From positions 1-56,479 of the forward strand of contig JAPPGV010000120.1 of assembly GCA_028821235.1 (NCBI GenBank): a stretch of 56,479 nt of DNA, read 5' to 3'. How positions within the stretch are numbered: the stretch's first letter is position 1; the number at the start of each line of letters is the position of its first letter. The notes below the pieces were generated by a model that was not told the DNA's origin, searched no databases, and saw only the letters and a program-made list of their open reading frames with translations. The stretch comes from a bacterium (lineage in GTDB: Bacteria > Actinomycetota > Acidimicrobiia > Spongiisociales > Spongiisociaceae). The position numbers and the translations under genes are program-made. Shown one piece after another: positions 34,474 through 43,911 of the stretch.

Positions 34474-34916
34474 TGAGCGCCGGACCGGGAGGAGCCAGCC
34501 GCATCATGGGCATCGACTACGGAAGCCGGCGCGTGGGTGTTGCTCTCTCCGACCGTCTCGGTATCGCCGCCCATCCCTTCGTAGTACTCGAGGCTGGCCC
34601 GGGCCTCGGCCGCCGGCTGGCCGACATGGTCGGTGCGGAGGATGTGGCCAAGGTGGTGGTGGGGCTGCCGGTTTCCCTCGATGGAAGCGAGCACGCTGCT
34701 GCCCGCAGGACCCGCCGGTTCGTCGATCGGCTCCGCCCCCTCGTCGGGGTGGAGGTGGTCCTGTACGACGAGCGCCTGACCACCCGGATCGCCGAGAGCG
34801 TCCTGGTGGCGGCTGGGACATCGCGGGCCAAGCGCCGCCGACGGGTCGACAAGGTGGCGGCCGCGGTGATGCTGCAGGGTTATCTCGATAGCCAAGCCCG
34901 CCCGAGGGTCGAATGA
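34473..34916 (+). CDS. ruvX: Putative pre-16S rRNA nuclease / RuvX (YqgF)
   Basis: 147 residues; the true start may be the later ATG in RIMGIDYGSRRVG. RNase H-like fold with the first Asp in GIDYGSRRVGVALSD. The second acidic block is VVVGLPVSLDGSE, and the third is VVLYDERLTTRIAES followed by VDKVAAAVMLQGYL. The family matures the 16S rRNA 5' end and was also described as a junction resolvase. The alaS-ruvX-mltG-aroE order is widely conserved. Confidence 0.94.
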   Translation: MSAGPGGASRIMGIDYGSRRVGVALSDRLGIAAHPFVVLEAGPGLGRRLADMVGAEDVAKVVVGLPVSLDGSEHAAARRTRRFVDRLRPLVGVEVVLYDERLTTRIAESVLVAAGTSRAKRRRRVDKVAAAVMLQGYLDSQARPRVE

Positions 34917-36040
34917 GTGCCTACCGGCGACCGGACGTTCCACCGGAGGGTCACAACGGAGGTGACGATCGATGGCTGATCCGCGCCCGCGGCGCCATCA
35001 CCGGCCTGCTGGTGGCTGCTGTCGTCACCTACGCGCTGATGGTGGGGGGCGCGGGCCTGGGCAACTGGGTCAGCAGGCTGGGCGGGCTCGGTGGAGGAGA
35101 TCAGACCGCCGAGGTCGAGCCGGGCCGCACCGTGGTGGTGGAGATACCGTCGGGGTCCAGCGCCCGCAGCATCGCCGGCATCCTGGTGGGCAACGGTGTG
35201 GTGCCGTCGGCCATCGAGTTCGAGTCCTTGGTCCGGACGCGCGAGGCAGGCAGCCTCCTCAAGGCTGGTACCTACGAGCTGGTCACCGGGACCGACCTCG
35301 ACGAGATCGTCGACCTTCTCATAGCAGGGCCGCCTCTCGATGTGTTCCGGGTGACGGTGGTCGAAGGACTCCGCCTCCACGAGGTCCTGGACGTCCTGGC
35401 CCTGGCCACCCGCAACTACTCGGAAGAGGACTTCACGGCTGCCCTCACGAGCGGGGACGTGACATCCCCCTACCTGCCCGCGGGTCTCGAGCGATCGGTA
35501 TGGGAGGGGCTTCTCTTCCCGGCTACCTACGAGTTCTTCGGCGACGCCACCCCGTCGGAGATGCTGCAACGGCTGGCGACCGAGATGGAGCGACGGCTGG
35601 AGGCGTACGACTGGTCCACTGTTACCACGCGAGGCTTCTCGGTGTACGAAGGGCTCGTAATGGCCTCTCTGGTCGAGGCCGAGGCCGGAACGGATGAGGA
35701 CCGGCCGCTGATCGCCAGCGTTATCAACAACCGGCTGGAGCGAGGCATGCCGCTCCAGATCGACGCCACCGTTCTCTACGCCATGGAAGACCGGGGCCGG
35801 TCGCCCACGCTCGAGGACCTCCAGTTCGAGTCCCCCTACAACACCTACCTGATAGCCGGTCTCCCGCCGACGCCCATCGGTGCGCCGGGCGCCAAGTCCA
35901 TCGAAGCGGTCATCGAGCCGGCCGATACCGAGTTCCTCTATTACGTTCTCACCTCGGAGGATGGATCCCACTCCTTCTTCGCCGACTACGACGACTTCCT
36001 GGTGGCCAAGCAGCAGGCGGACGCCCTGGGGATCGGTTGA
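34913..36040 (+). CDS. mltG: Endolytic murein transglycosylase MltG
   Basis: 375 residues. A membrane helix (about 27-50) anchors a periplasmic LysM-like region (VVVEIPSGSSARSIAGIL) and the YceG catalytic domain. The catalytic Glu is in MASLVEAEAGTDEDRPL near residue 255, followed by VINNRLERGMPLQIDATVLYA. It cuts nascent glycan strands and limits their length. It overlaps ruvX by 4 bp. Confidence 0.95.
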   Translation: MSAYRRPDVPPEGHNGGDDRWLIRARGAITGLLVAAVVTYALMVGGAGLGNWVSRLGGLGGGDQTAEVEPGRTVVVEIPSGSSARSIAGILVGNGVVPSAIEFESLVRTREAGSLLKAGTYELVTGTDLDEIVDLLIAGPPLDVFRVTVVEGLRLHEVLDVLALATRNYSEEDFTAALTSGDVTSPYLPAGLERSVWEGLLFPATYEFFGDATPSEMLQRLATEMERRLEAYDWSTVTTRGFSVYEGLVMASLVEAEAGTDEDRPLIASVINNRLERGMPLQIDATVLYAMEDRGRSPTLEDLQFESPYNTYLIAGLPPTPIGAPGAKSIEAVIEPADTEFLYYVLTSEDGSHSFFADYDDFLVAKQQADALGIG

Positions 36041-36045
36041 TCCCG

Positions 36046-36846
36046 ATGGCGTTCCTGCGTCTGGCCGTCCTAGGCGATCCGGTGGCCCATTCGCTCTCGC
36101 CGGTCATCCACGCCGCCGCCCTGGAGTTCGCGGGACTCGAGGGGGTATACCGGAGGCGTCAGGTCGATCACATCGGCATGAGACGGGCGGCAGACGACCT
36201 CCGGTCCGGGCGCCTGACCGGCGCCAACGTGACGATGCCCCATAAGGCCCTGGCCGCCGGGTTGGCCGACAGGCGCTCGGAGGCGGTGATCCGCTCGGGC
36301 GGCGCCAATACCCTCTGGATCGAGAAGGGCGGGCTCCACGCCGACTCCACCGACCCGGCGGGAGTGCGCTTCGCCTGGCAGCATGCCCGACTCCCCGACG
36401 ATGCTCCCGTGTTGCTGCTGGGCGCGGGCTCGGCTGCCGCGGCGGCGCTCCTGGCGCTGGCCGATCGCGACGTCCGGGTGGCGGCGCGACGGCCGGACGC
36501 GGCCCACCAGCTGGTAGCCCGCGTGGGCGCCAAGGCCGTGGTCGCGCCGTGGGGCCGGCCGGTGGCCGGGGCGGTACTGGTCAATGCGACCCCGCTCGGC
36601 ATGCGCGGCGAGGCCCTCCCGGCCGGCGTGCTGGACGAGGCGGCGGGCCTGCTGGAACTGGCCTACGGCCGCGGGCAGACCCCGGCCGAGGCGGCGCTGG
36701 CGGCGCGGGACCTGCCGGTGGCGTCCGGGGAGTTGGTGCTGGTCGGCCAGGGGGCCGCCTCGTTCGCCATCTGGACCGGCGTGGAGGTGCCTCCGACCGT
36801 GATGCTGGAGGCGCTCACCGGACACCGGGATCCGCCCACCGCGTAG
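36046..36846 (+). CDS. aroE: Shikimate dehydrogenase
   Basis: 266 residues from ATG 36046; a TTG at 36037 overlaps the mltG stop and is less likely. Substrate site: GDPVAHSLSPVIHAAAL near residue 9 and the catalytic Lys in NVTMPHKAL near residue 65. The partner Asp lies in DSTDPAG. A Rossmann loop LLGAGSAAAAAL follows for NADPH. It reduces 3-dehydroshikimate to shikimate for aromatic amino acids. The prepilin peptidase gene starts 6 bp on. Confidence 0.95.
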   Translation: MAFLRLAVLGDPVAHSLSPVIHAAALEFAGLEGVYRRRQVDHIGMRRAADDLRSGRLTGANVTMPHKALAAGLADRRSEAVIRSGGANTLWIEKGGLHADSTDPAGVRFAWQHARLPDDAPVLLLGAGSAAAAALLALADRDVRVAARRPDAAHQLVARVGAKAVVAPWGRPVAGAVLVNATPLGMRGEALPAGVLDEAAGLLELAYGRGQTPAEAALAARDLPVASGELVLVGQGAASFAIWTGVEVPPTVMLEALTGHRDPPTA

Positions 36847-36852
36847 GCGATA

Positions 36853-37611
36853 ATGCTCTACCTGGTCACGGGATTTCTGGGCCTATGGGTGGGCCGACTC
36901 CTGCTGCCAATGATCCGAGCCGAGTTGGATCGGGCGCCGGTCCGGTCGGTCATGGCCCGCCGACCGAGCTGCGACTGTCCTGTGCGCCCGGCGGATTACG
37001 TGCCCCTCTGGTGGTGGGCGGGAAGCCGGGGCTCCTGTTCCCGATGCAACCGGTCCGCCGGGGCGTTCTACCGGCTGGTGGAGCCGGTGACCGCGGCTGC
37101 CTGGGCCGGTACGGTCGGTTTGGCAGGCGCGCAGTGGGCCCTCGCATCGTTTCTGTGGATGGTGGCGGTGACCGTGGTTATGAGCTTCGTCGACCTGCGG
37201 AGCTACCGCCTTCCCAACCGGGTGCTAGTACCCGGCGTCGTGGTGGGTCTGCTGCTGCTCTCCGGTGGCGCCCTTCTGGACGGTCGTATCGGCGACCTGC
37301 CGGAAGCGCTGGCCGGCGGCCTCGGTTACTCGGTCGCGCTGCTGATCCCGGCCCTGCTGACCCGGGGCGCTATCGGGATGGGCGATGTCAAGCTGGCCCT
37401 CCTGCTGGGACTGTTCACCGGCTACCACGGCTGGGAAACCACCGTCGCGGCCTTGGCCGGCGGGTTCCTGCTGGCCGGAGCGGTGGGTGTTCTGCTACTG
37501 GCCCTGCGTCGCATCACCCGCCACGATCACCTACCGTTCGGTCCCTTCATGGTCGCCGGTGCCTGGTTCGCCATCGCTCGGGCGCTGGTAGGAAGTCCGG
37601 GGATCGTCTGA
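36853..37611 (+). CDS. Prepilin peptidase (A24 family)
   Basis: 252 residues, about eight hydrophobic segments. The two catalytic aspartates are seen in SFVDLRSYRLPN near residue 114 and in GMGDVKLALLLGL near residue 177. The N-terminal cytosolic loop has two Cys pairs (CDC and CSRC), as in bifunctional PilD-type enzymes that also methylate the new N-terminus. It should process the pilin of the Tad cluster, which lacks its own peptidase, 21 kb away. In Actinobacteria this gene next to aroE is a usual place. Confidence 0.93.
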   Translation: MLYLVTGFLGLWVGRLLLPMIRAELDRAPVRSVMARRPSCDCPVRPADYVPLWWWAGSRGSCSRCNRSAGAFYRLVEPVTAAAWAGTVGLAGAQWALASFLWMVAVTVVMSFVDLRSYRLPNRVLVPGVVVGLLLLSGGALLDGRIGDLPEALAGGLGYSVALLIPALLTRGAIGMGDVKLALLLGLFTGYHGWETTVAALAGGFLLAGAVGVLLLALRRITRHDHLPFGPFMVAGAWFAIARALVGSPGIV

Positions 37612-37652
37612 GAGCCGCTCACCACTTATCGCGTGGTTTCCGGGCCCGGGTC

Positions 37653-37669
37653 TATCCTGCCGGGTTCGT
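37653..37669 (+). promoter_or_regulatory. -10-like element of argS
   Basis: TATCCT (37653-37658) lies 11 nt before the argS ATG. A 5-bp stem ACCAC/GTGGT (37621-37637) precedes it. Confidence 0.35.
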
Positions 37670-39433
37670 ATGAGCCTTCTCTCGGATCTGACCAGGATCG
37701 TTGCGGCCGGTTTCGAATCCGCCGGTCTGGACGCCTCGTTCGGAGCCGTCCAGGTCTCGGATCGTCCCGACCTAGGACAGTTCCAGTGCAACGGCGCGCT
37801 GGCTGCCGCTCGAAGCGCCGCTCGCGACCCGCGTTCCATAGCCGGGCAGGTGGTGACACAGATCGAAGGCGACCGCAGGCTCGCCTCGGTGTCGATCGCC
37901 GGGCCGGGTTTCATCAACCTGACCGTGACCGGCCGGACCCTGGCCGGCTACGTGGACGCCATGGCGGGGGACGGGAGGTTGGGCGTGCCCGCGGTCGGAC
38001 TCCCCCTCAATGTGATAGTGGACTATGCGGGGCCGAATGTCGCCAAGGCGATGCATGTCGGGCACCTTCGGGCCACGATCATCGGAGACACGATCAAGCG
38101 CCTCTTCCGTTTCGCGGGACACGAGGTGTTGGGAGACGCCCACTTCGGTGACTGGGGCCTCCAGATGGGCATGCTCATCGTGGCCACCCGCCGGCGACAT
38201 CCGGACCTGGCCCACTTCGACGGAACCTACGAGGGTCCCTACGAAGAGCCCCTCTCCATCACGCTGGCCGATCTCCAGGAGTGGTATCCGGACATGGCCC
38301 GCCAGGTGGCGGAGGACGAGGAGGTGGCCACCGAAGCCCGGCGGGCCACCACCGATCTCCAGTCGGGCCGGCCCGGGTACGTGGCCCTCTGGGAACACTT
38401 CGTCCGGGTGTCCCGCGCCTCCCAGGAGCAGGACTTCTCCGACCTGGGGGTGGAGTTCGACCTCTGGTACGGGGAGAGCACGGTCCGGGACCTGCTCCGA
38501 CCGATGGTGGATGGGACCCTCGCCCGGGGGATTGCGGTCCGGTCGGCTGGAGCGGTGGTGATCGAAGTGAGCCGGCCTGACGACAAGGCCGAGATCACGC
38601 CCCTCGTGCTGGAGACCTCCCACGGGGCCTTCCTATACGGCACCACCGACGTGGCCACCATCCAGATGAGGGTCTCGGAACTGGGGGCGGACCTAATCCT
38701 CTACGTGGTCGACTCTCGCCAGTCCTACCACCTCGAGCAGGTGTTCCGGGCCGCCCGCCGGGCCGGCCTGTCCGGAGGGGCAGCCATGGAGCACATCGGA
38801 TTCGGAACCATGAACGGGCCTGATGGCACACCCTTCAAGACACGGGAGGGCGGTGTGCTCAGGTTGGGAGACCTGATCGACATGGTCACGAACGCCGCGG
38901 CGGCCCGTCTGGAAGAGTCGGATCTGGCAGCCCTCTATCCCGGGGCCGAACGAGCGGTGATAGCGCGTCAGGTCGGGATCGCCGCCCTCAAGTTCGGCGA
39001 CCTGGTCAACAACCGTACGTCCAACTACGTCTTCGACGTGCGCCGCTTCACCGCGCTGGAAGGTAAGACCGGTCCCTACCTGCAGATGGCGGCCGTGCGC
39101 ATGGATTCGATCCTTGCCCGGGCCGCTCGCCGGGGATTGGCGCCGGGCGCCATCCTGGCGCCGCAGCACGAGACGGAGACCAGGCTCCTGCTACGGCTCC
39201 TCCAGCTACCCGAGGTGATCGACCGGGCCATGGACCTGCGCGCCCCCAACCACCTGGCTGAGTTCGCCTACGAGGTTGCCGCCGACTTCAGTCGCTTCTA
39301 CGAGGCCTGCCACATCCTGACCGAGCCCGACCCCCGACTGCAGTCCTCGTGGTTGGGGACGGTCCGGACCTCCCGCCGCGTGCTGGATCTCCTGCTCGAC
39401 CTGCTGGGTATCGAAGTTCCGGCTCGCATGTAG
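37670..39433 (+). CDS. argS: Arginine--tRNA ligase
   Basis: 587 residues. Class I enzyme with the HIGH box as HVGH in NVAKAMHVGHLRATIIGD near residue 130. The KMSKS region is replaced by FKTREGGVLRLGDLID, as is usual for ArgRS. The N-terminal Add-1 domain (1-115) and the C-terminal anticodon DALR domain (about 465-587) are complete. It is the last gene of the long forward block and converges with the membrane protein at 39458. Confidence 0.97.
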   Translation: MSLLSDLTRIVAAGFESAGLDASFGAVQVSDRPDLGQFQCNGALAAARSAARDPRSIAGQVVTQIEGDRRLASVSIAGPGFINLTVTGRTLAGYVDAMAGDGRLGVPAVGLPLNVIVDYAGPNVAKAMHVGHLRATIIGDTIKRLFRFAGHEVLGDAHFGDWGLQMGMLIVATRRRHPDLAHFDGTYEGPYEEPLSITLADLQEWYPDMARQVAEDEEVATEARRATTDLQSGRPGYVALWEHFVRVSRASQEQDFSDLGVEFDLWYGESTVRDLLRPMVDGTLARGIAVRSAGAVVIEVSRPDDKAEITPLVLETSHGAFLYGTTDVATIQMRVSELGADLILYVVDSRQSYHLEQVFRAARRAGLSGGAAMEHIGFGTMNGPDGTPFKTREGGVLRLGDLIDMVTNAAAARLEESDLAALYPGAERAVIARQVGIAALKFGDLVNNRTSNYVFDVRRFTALEGKTGPYLQMAAVRMDSILARAARRGLAPGAILAPQHETETRLLLRLLQLPEVIDRAMDLRAPNHLAEFAYEVAADFSRFYEACHILTEPDPRLQSSWLGTVRTSRRVLDLLLDLLGIEVPARM

Positions 39434-39457
39434 GTGCGGCCGGGCGCCGGCCGCGGC

Positions 39458-40096
39458 TCAGCCGCTCCGGTATTCCAGGATTACGAGGAGCATCCAGGGC
39501 GCGTAGAGGAGGGAGGGAACGTTGGCGGCGATCCACGGGTAGCGAGGTGCTCCGTACTGGAGGGCCGGCCAGGCCAGCGCCAGGGCGATCAGACCTGCCG
39601 GCCAGGCCCGGCTGCCCACCACGCCCAGATACGCCGGCACGAGGTCGAACAATTCGGAGAAGCGGGCCAGGCTGGAGGTCGCCAGGCCTGCCAGCGGGCC
39701 GGTCACCCAGATACCGACCAGAATGGCCGGCACCCAGGTAAGCAACGTCTCCCACGGCTCGGCCGCCACCCGCAGGCCGGAGGGCCCGAATCCCCACTCG
39801 GTGGCCAGGCCGATAGCCGCCGCGCCGAGCATCAACACCGCTACCCCGACCGCCAGGACTTCGGACTCCGGCGGTGCCAGGTCGAGCGTGAGCAGTCCGA
39901 ACCCACCCAGGGCCAGCCCGATCCCCATCCCGGCGAGTCCGGTGCCGATGACGGCCAGGACCACGCCGAGCGCCATCCGCAGCGACTGCATGCCGATGAT
40001 CCCCCACCGCCAGAGCTCGGAACCGGGCTGGAGGATCGGGGGGAGCAGTTCGAGTAGGTTCCGGCGCCGCCGGTCATATGGTCGGTAGTCGGTCAC
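39458..40096 (-). CDS. Integral membrane protein, unknown, last gene of the glc operon
   Basis: 212 residues from a GTG that overlaps the glcF stop by 4 bp. After a basic N-terminus (RPYDRRRRNLLELLPPIL) there are about five hydrophobic segments: 33-75, 80-98, 118-138, 155-175 and 180-205. No family is recognised. The overlap shows it is co-translated with glycolate oxidase subunits, so transport of glycolate/lactate or membrane attachment of the complex is possible, but it lacks the size of known glycolate permeases. Confidence 0.75.
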   Translation of the reverse strand: MTDYRPYDRRRRNLLELLPPILQPGSELWRWGIIGMQSLRMALGVVLAVIGTGLAGMGIGLALGGFGLLTLDLAPPESEVLAVGVAVLMLGAAAIGLATEWGFGPSGLRVAAEPWETLLTWVPAILVGIWVTGPLAGLATSSLARFSELFDLVPAYLGVVGSRAWPAGLIALALAWPALQYGAPRYPWIAANVPSLLYAPWMLLVILEYRSG

Positions 40097-41340
40097 CGGA
40101 CGGCTGCCCGTCTCTCCGCCCGCTGCAGAGCCTCCCAGTAGAGCTCCACCGGATGAGCCACCCGGGCCTCATGCCCGAGTTGGCTCAAGTAGGTGCGCAG
40201 TTGGATCTCGCATCCCGGATTGGCACTGGCTACGAGAGAAGCTCCCGTCGCCTCCACCTGTTCCGCCTTCGAGGAGCCCAGGCGGCGTGACATCTCAGGT
40301 TCCAGCAGGCTGTAGATGCCAGCCGCGCCACAACACAGGCCGTTCGGGTCGATCTCGACAGCGGTCAGCCCGGCCGCGGCCAGGATTGTCCGGGGCTGGT
40401 CGGTAATCCGCTGCACGTGCCGGAGATGGCATGGGTCCTGTACCGCCACCAGGCCGCCATCGGTGCTCAGTCGGGGAAGCCTCCCGTCGGCGATCGCCTC
40501 CGCCACCACCTCGTTCACATCGGCCACCCTGGCGGCAAGTTGCTCCCCGTCGTCAACCCAATGGTCGTACTCCTTCATATGGGCCCCGCATCCGGCCGAA
40601 TTGACGACCACCAGATCCACATCCCGGAAGGCCGCCATGTTCACGGAGGCCATCTTCCGGGTGTCATCCGCCCAGCCGTCATGCGCGGCGAGCGCCCCGC
40701 AACAGGTCTGGCCCCTGGGCGAGACGACCTCCCACCCCGCCGCCGCCAGCAGCTCGAGGGTGGCGGTGTGGACGTCTCCGAACCAGGCGTCCATGACGCA
40801 ACCGGCCAACAGAGCGGCCACCCCCCGTTTCTCCCCCTCCGCGGTCCTGGTCCTCCCCACGATCGAGGGAGGCCTCCCCTTGAGCGGTCGGAGCCCCGCC
40901 ACGTTGCCCCGGATCCGGCGCGGCGCCAGCCTGGTGAGCCGGAGTGACTGGGCGATCGAAGCGGCCAGCGTCCCGAATCGAACCGCCATCCGGCTACGCA
41001 GCAGGCGGGCCGTCACCAGCCGCCGGAGCCGGCGGTCGATTCCCGAGGTCTGGGCGGCTATCTCGGCCCTGGCGCCCTCCATGGCCCGGCCGAACGGCAC
41101 GAACGATGGGCACACGACCTCGCAGGCACGGCACTGCAGGCATGCCCCCATGATCTCCTCGAAGCGGCCGTCCACGGGTCTTCCGGCGGCCACCGCCGAC
41201 ATGGCGGTCAGCCGTCCCCGCGGCGAGGCGGTCTCGAGTCCGGTCAGCCGGAAGGTAGGGCAGCTGGGCAGGCACAGCCCGCACTGGATGCATGAGGAGA
41301 GTTCGTCCGGGCGTGGCGCGTGAGGGGTGACCCAGCTCAT
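40093..41340 (-). CDS. glcF: Glycolate oxidase iron-sulfur subunit GlcF
   Basis: 415 residues. Two 4Fe-4S ferredoxin motifs are clear: CIQCGLCLPSCP near residue 17 and CLQCRACEVVCP near residue 67. Two CCG domains follow (TCCGALAAHDG and LCCGAAGIYSLLEPEMS). It passes electrons from the GlcD/GlcE flavin to the quinone pool. It begins 1 bp after glcE ends. Confidence 0.94.
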   Translation of the reverse strand: MSWVTPHAPRPDELSSCIQCGLCLPSCPTFRLTGLETASPRGRLTAMSAVAAGRPVDGRFEEIMGACLQCRACEVVCPSFVPFGRAMEGARAEIAAQTSGIDRRLRRLVTARLLRSRMAVRFGTLAASIAQSLRLTRLAPRRIRGNVAGLRPLKGRPPSIVGRTRTAEGEKRGVAALLAGCVMDAWFGDVHTATLELLAAAGWEVVSPRGQTCCGALAAHDGWADDTRKMASVNMAAFRDVDLVVVNSAGCGAHMKEYDHWVDDGEQLAARVADVNEVVAEAIADGRLPRLSTDGGLVAVQDPCHLRHVQRITDQPRTILAAAGLTAVEIDPNGLCCGAAGIYSLLEPEMSRRLGSSKAEQVEATGASLVASANPGCEIQLRTYLSQLGHEARVAHPVELYWEALQRAERRAAVR

Positions 41341-41341
41341 C

Positions 41342-42466
41342 TCAGATCCGGCCCGGCAGGATGCCCCGGTTGATCCTGCGGCCGGGATCGAACAGGTTGA
41401 CGACTCGCCGCTGGATCTCGATCGATGGGGGCGGCGTTCCCCACGGGTCGAACGCCCCGGCTACCGATTGGGGCGCGTCCAGCATCAACAGAGCCCCTCC
41501 GAGGGACTCGGCCCGGCCCCTCAACTCGCCGAGTTCCTCGAGGTCGACCTCGTCGGCGCCAACCGTTACCTCGCCGACTCCGAATTGAGCCAGGTACGTC
41601 CAGCCCGGGTCGAGCCCATCGACGATGCCACGCAGGGACGAAGGCGGGGTCCGCACCGAGAAGCGAACCGCTCCGGACGGATGGTCCGGCCAGTTGAGCC
41701 CCGGGGTGGGTATGGCGCCCAGCGCGGCAGCCTGGCCTGACACCTCCTCGGGGGTGCCTCCGAGGAATACGGCGGTGCCCTCCCGGGTCTCCAATACGGC
41801 CAGAGGCCGATAGGCCACCTCGAGCGCCTCTTCGGGGGACTCCACGGGCACGGTCGCGGATGCCTGTGGGACCGGCCATAACTTGAGGCAGACCCGGGCG
41901 ATCAGGCCCATGGCTCCGAGCGAGCCGGTGGCGAGGCGGGGAATGTCGTACCCGGTCACGTTCTTCACCACCCGGCCGCCGGCGGTGACCACCCGCCCAT
42001 CGCTGGACACCAGGGTCGTCTCCAGCACCCGGTCCCGGATCGGGCCGTACCGGTAACGCCGCCATCCGGATATGGCGGTGGCGATCGCGCCGCCCACCGT
42101 GCCGGTTCCAGGTTGCTCGGGCAGCAGGGCGGTCTGGCCCTTCGACGCCAGCATCTGCTCGAGTTCCTCGACCAGCACCCCGGCCTCCACCACCACGGTC
42201 AGGTCGTCCGGCTCCCACGCCACCACGCGATCCAGCCGGGACGTGGAAAGGACCACGTCGGAGGTCACCGGGTATCCGATGCCCCGGTGGGAGCCACCGC
42301 CGTGGATCCGGATGCGGTCTCCTCCGGCCGGCAGGTTGGCCATCAGGCCGGCCGCCTCCTCGATGGTCTCGGGCGTGGCGGTCGGTAGGCCCGAGACCCC
42401 GTCCGTCGAGCTGGCGAGGCTCAAACCCAGACCCCCACCGGTGGCGGACGGCCGAAGTCGAAGCAT
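41342..42466 (-). CDS. glcE: Glycolate oxidase FAD-binding subunit GlcE
   Basis: 374 residues. FAD-binding PCMH fold: RIHGGGSHRGIG near residue 54, then LPEQPGTGTVGGAIATAISGWRRYRYGPIRD split across residues 115-145, then GRVVKNVTGYDIPRLATGS. This subunit is shorter than GlcD and usually inactive alone. Its ATG lies 46 bp inside the 3' end of glcD in another frame, so the first 15 or so residues are uncertain. Confidence 0.92.
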   Translation of the reverse strand: MLRLRPSATGGGLGLSLASSTDGVSGLPTATPETIEEAAGLMANLPAGGDRIRIHGGGSHRGIGYPVTSDVVLSTSRLDRVVAWEPDDLTVVVEAGVLVEELEQMLASKGQTALLPEQPGTGTVGGAIATAISGWRRYRYGPIRDRVLETTLVSSDGRVVTAGGRVVKNVTGYDIPRLATGSLGAMGLIARVCLKLWPVPQASATVPVESPEEALEVAYRPLAVLETREGTAVFLGGTPEEVSGQAAALGAIPTPGLNWPDHPSGAVRFSVRTPPSSLRGIVDGLDPGWTYLAQFGVGEVTVGADEVDLEELGELRGRAESLGGALLMLDAPQSVAGAFDPWGTPPPSIEIQRRVVNLFDPGRRINRGILPGRI

Positions 42467-43842
42467 CGTGAGCCCTGTGGCACGATCTTGCCGGGGTTCA
42501 GCCTTCCGTCGGGATCGAAAGCCTCGCGGATGCGCGCCTGGGCATCGAGGCCCATCTCGTCGAAGACCAGGGGCATGTAATCCCGCTTCTCCATGCCGAT
42601 GCCGTGCTCACCGGACAGCGAACCGCCGATGGCTACGCACATCTCGATGAGGTCTCTCCCGGCAGCGTCCACCCGCTCCATGACCCCTGGCACGGAAGCA
42701 TCGAACGACATGAGCGGGTGCAGGTTGCCGTCACCGGCATGGAAGACGTTCAGCATCGGGATGCCGTGACGCTTCGAGATGGCATAGGTCTCTTCTATGG
42801 CTTCCACAAGCCGGGTCCGGGGTACCACCGTGTCGTGCAGGTAATAGTCGGGATTCATCTGGGCGATGGCGCCGAAGGCCGACTTGCGACCCAACCAGAT
42901 CCGCTTCCGTTCGGCCTCGTCGGAGGCTATCCGGGTCAGGGTGGCCCGATGGGAGACGGCCAGCCGGCGCACCAGCTCGGCCTCGGCGTCCACCGCTGAC
43001 GGATGTCCGGTCACCTCGGCGATCAGCACGGCCGCCGACTCGGTTGGAAAGCCGGCATTCGCAAAACGCTCCACCGCGATCGTCATCGGCTGGTCCATCA
43101 TCTCGAGGGCTGCCGGGATCAGCCCGTTGGCGATGATTCCCGACACGGTGGCGGCCGCGTTCTGCACCTCGGGAAAGGCCAGCAGGATGGTGCGGGACGC
43201 GGGCGGGTTCGGCAGCAGGTTCACCAGGACGTCGGTGACGATGCCCAGCGTGCCCTCGGAGCCCACCATCAACCCTCGTATGTCGAGTCCGGTCGGATCC
43301 GGCGCCGGCCCGCCTATCGGCACGATGTCGCCGTCCGGCGTCACTATCTCCATCGCCAGCACGTGGTTGACGGTGGTTCCCTCGGCCAGGCAGTGCGGTC
43401 CCCCCGAGTTGTTGGCCACGTTGCCCCCGATCGTGCAGACCGACTGGGATGAGGGATCGGGCGCGTAGTGGAGGCCGAACGGGGTGGTGTGGATGCTGAG
43501 GTCCAGGTTGATGACCCCGGGCTGTACCCAGACGCACCTGTTCTCGACATCGACGGGGCCGATACGGTTCATGCGGGTTGTGACCAGCAGCACGTGGGGC
43601 CCGGTGGTGACCGCTCCACCTGCCAGGCCGGTTCCCGAGCCGCGCGGCACCACCGGCACGCCGTGACGCCCGGCCAGGCGCATGATCGTGGCTACCTCGC
43701 CGGTACTGCGGGGGAAGACCACCAGTCCCGGCTCGCCGCGTACCAGTCCGGAATCCTTGCCGAAGACGTACAGGTCGAGCGGATCGGAGGCCACCTGCTC
43801 GTCACCGAGCCGGCGACGGAGCTCGAGTTCGAGGGATCGCAC
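42421..43842 (-). CDS. glcD: Glycolate oxidase catalytic subunit GlcD
   Basis: 473 residues from GTG 43842. A longer open frame to 44178 is an antisense shadow of the Nfu gene and was not used. The FAD-binding PCMH domain has PVVPRGSGTGLAGGAV near residue 68 and IGGNVANNSGGPHCL near residue 135. The C-terminal flavin oxidase domain ends with GGSLSGEHGIGMEKRDYM near residue 410. It oxidises glycolate or D-lactate to the 2-oxo acid. It heads glcD-glcE-glcF plus a membrane gene and is divergent from nfu. Confidence 0.94.
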   Translation of the reverse strand: MRSLELELRRRLGDEQVASDPLDLYVFGKDSGLVRGEPGLVVFPRSTGEVATIMRLAGRHGVPVVPRGSGTGLAGGAVTTGPHVLLVTTRMNRIGPVDVENRCVWVQPGVINLDLSIHTTPFGLHYAPDPSSQSVCTIGGNVANNSGGPHCLAEGTTVNHVLAMEIVTPDGDIVPIGGPAPDPTGLDIRGLMVGSEGTLGIVTDVLVNLLPNPPASRTILLAFPEVQNAAATVSGIIANGLIPAALEMMDQPMTIAVERFANAGFPTESAAVLIAEVTGHPSAVDAEAELVRRLAVSHRATLTRIASDEAERKRIWLGRKSAFGAIAQMNPDYYLHDTVVPRTRLVEAIEETYAISKRHGIPMLNVFHAGDGNLHPLMSFDASVPGVMERVDAAGRDLIEMCVAIGGSLSGEHGIGMEKRDYMPLVFDEMGLDAQARIREAFDPDGRLNPGKIVPQGSRCFDFGRPPPVGVWV

Positions 43843-43911
43843 AAGGTGATGGTAGTGGTTACGGGGTTGTGCACACGGGACGGGATTAGCATCTCCGGCA
43901 AAGGAGGTCCG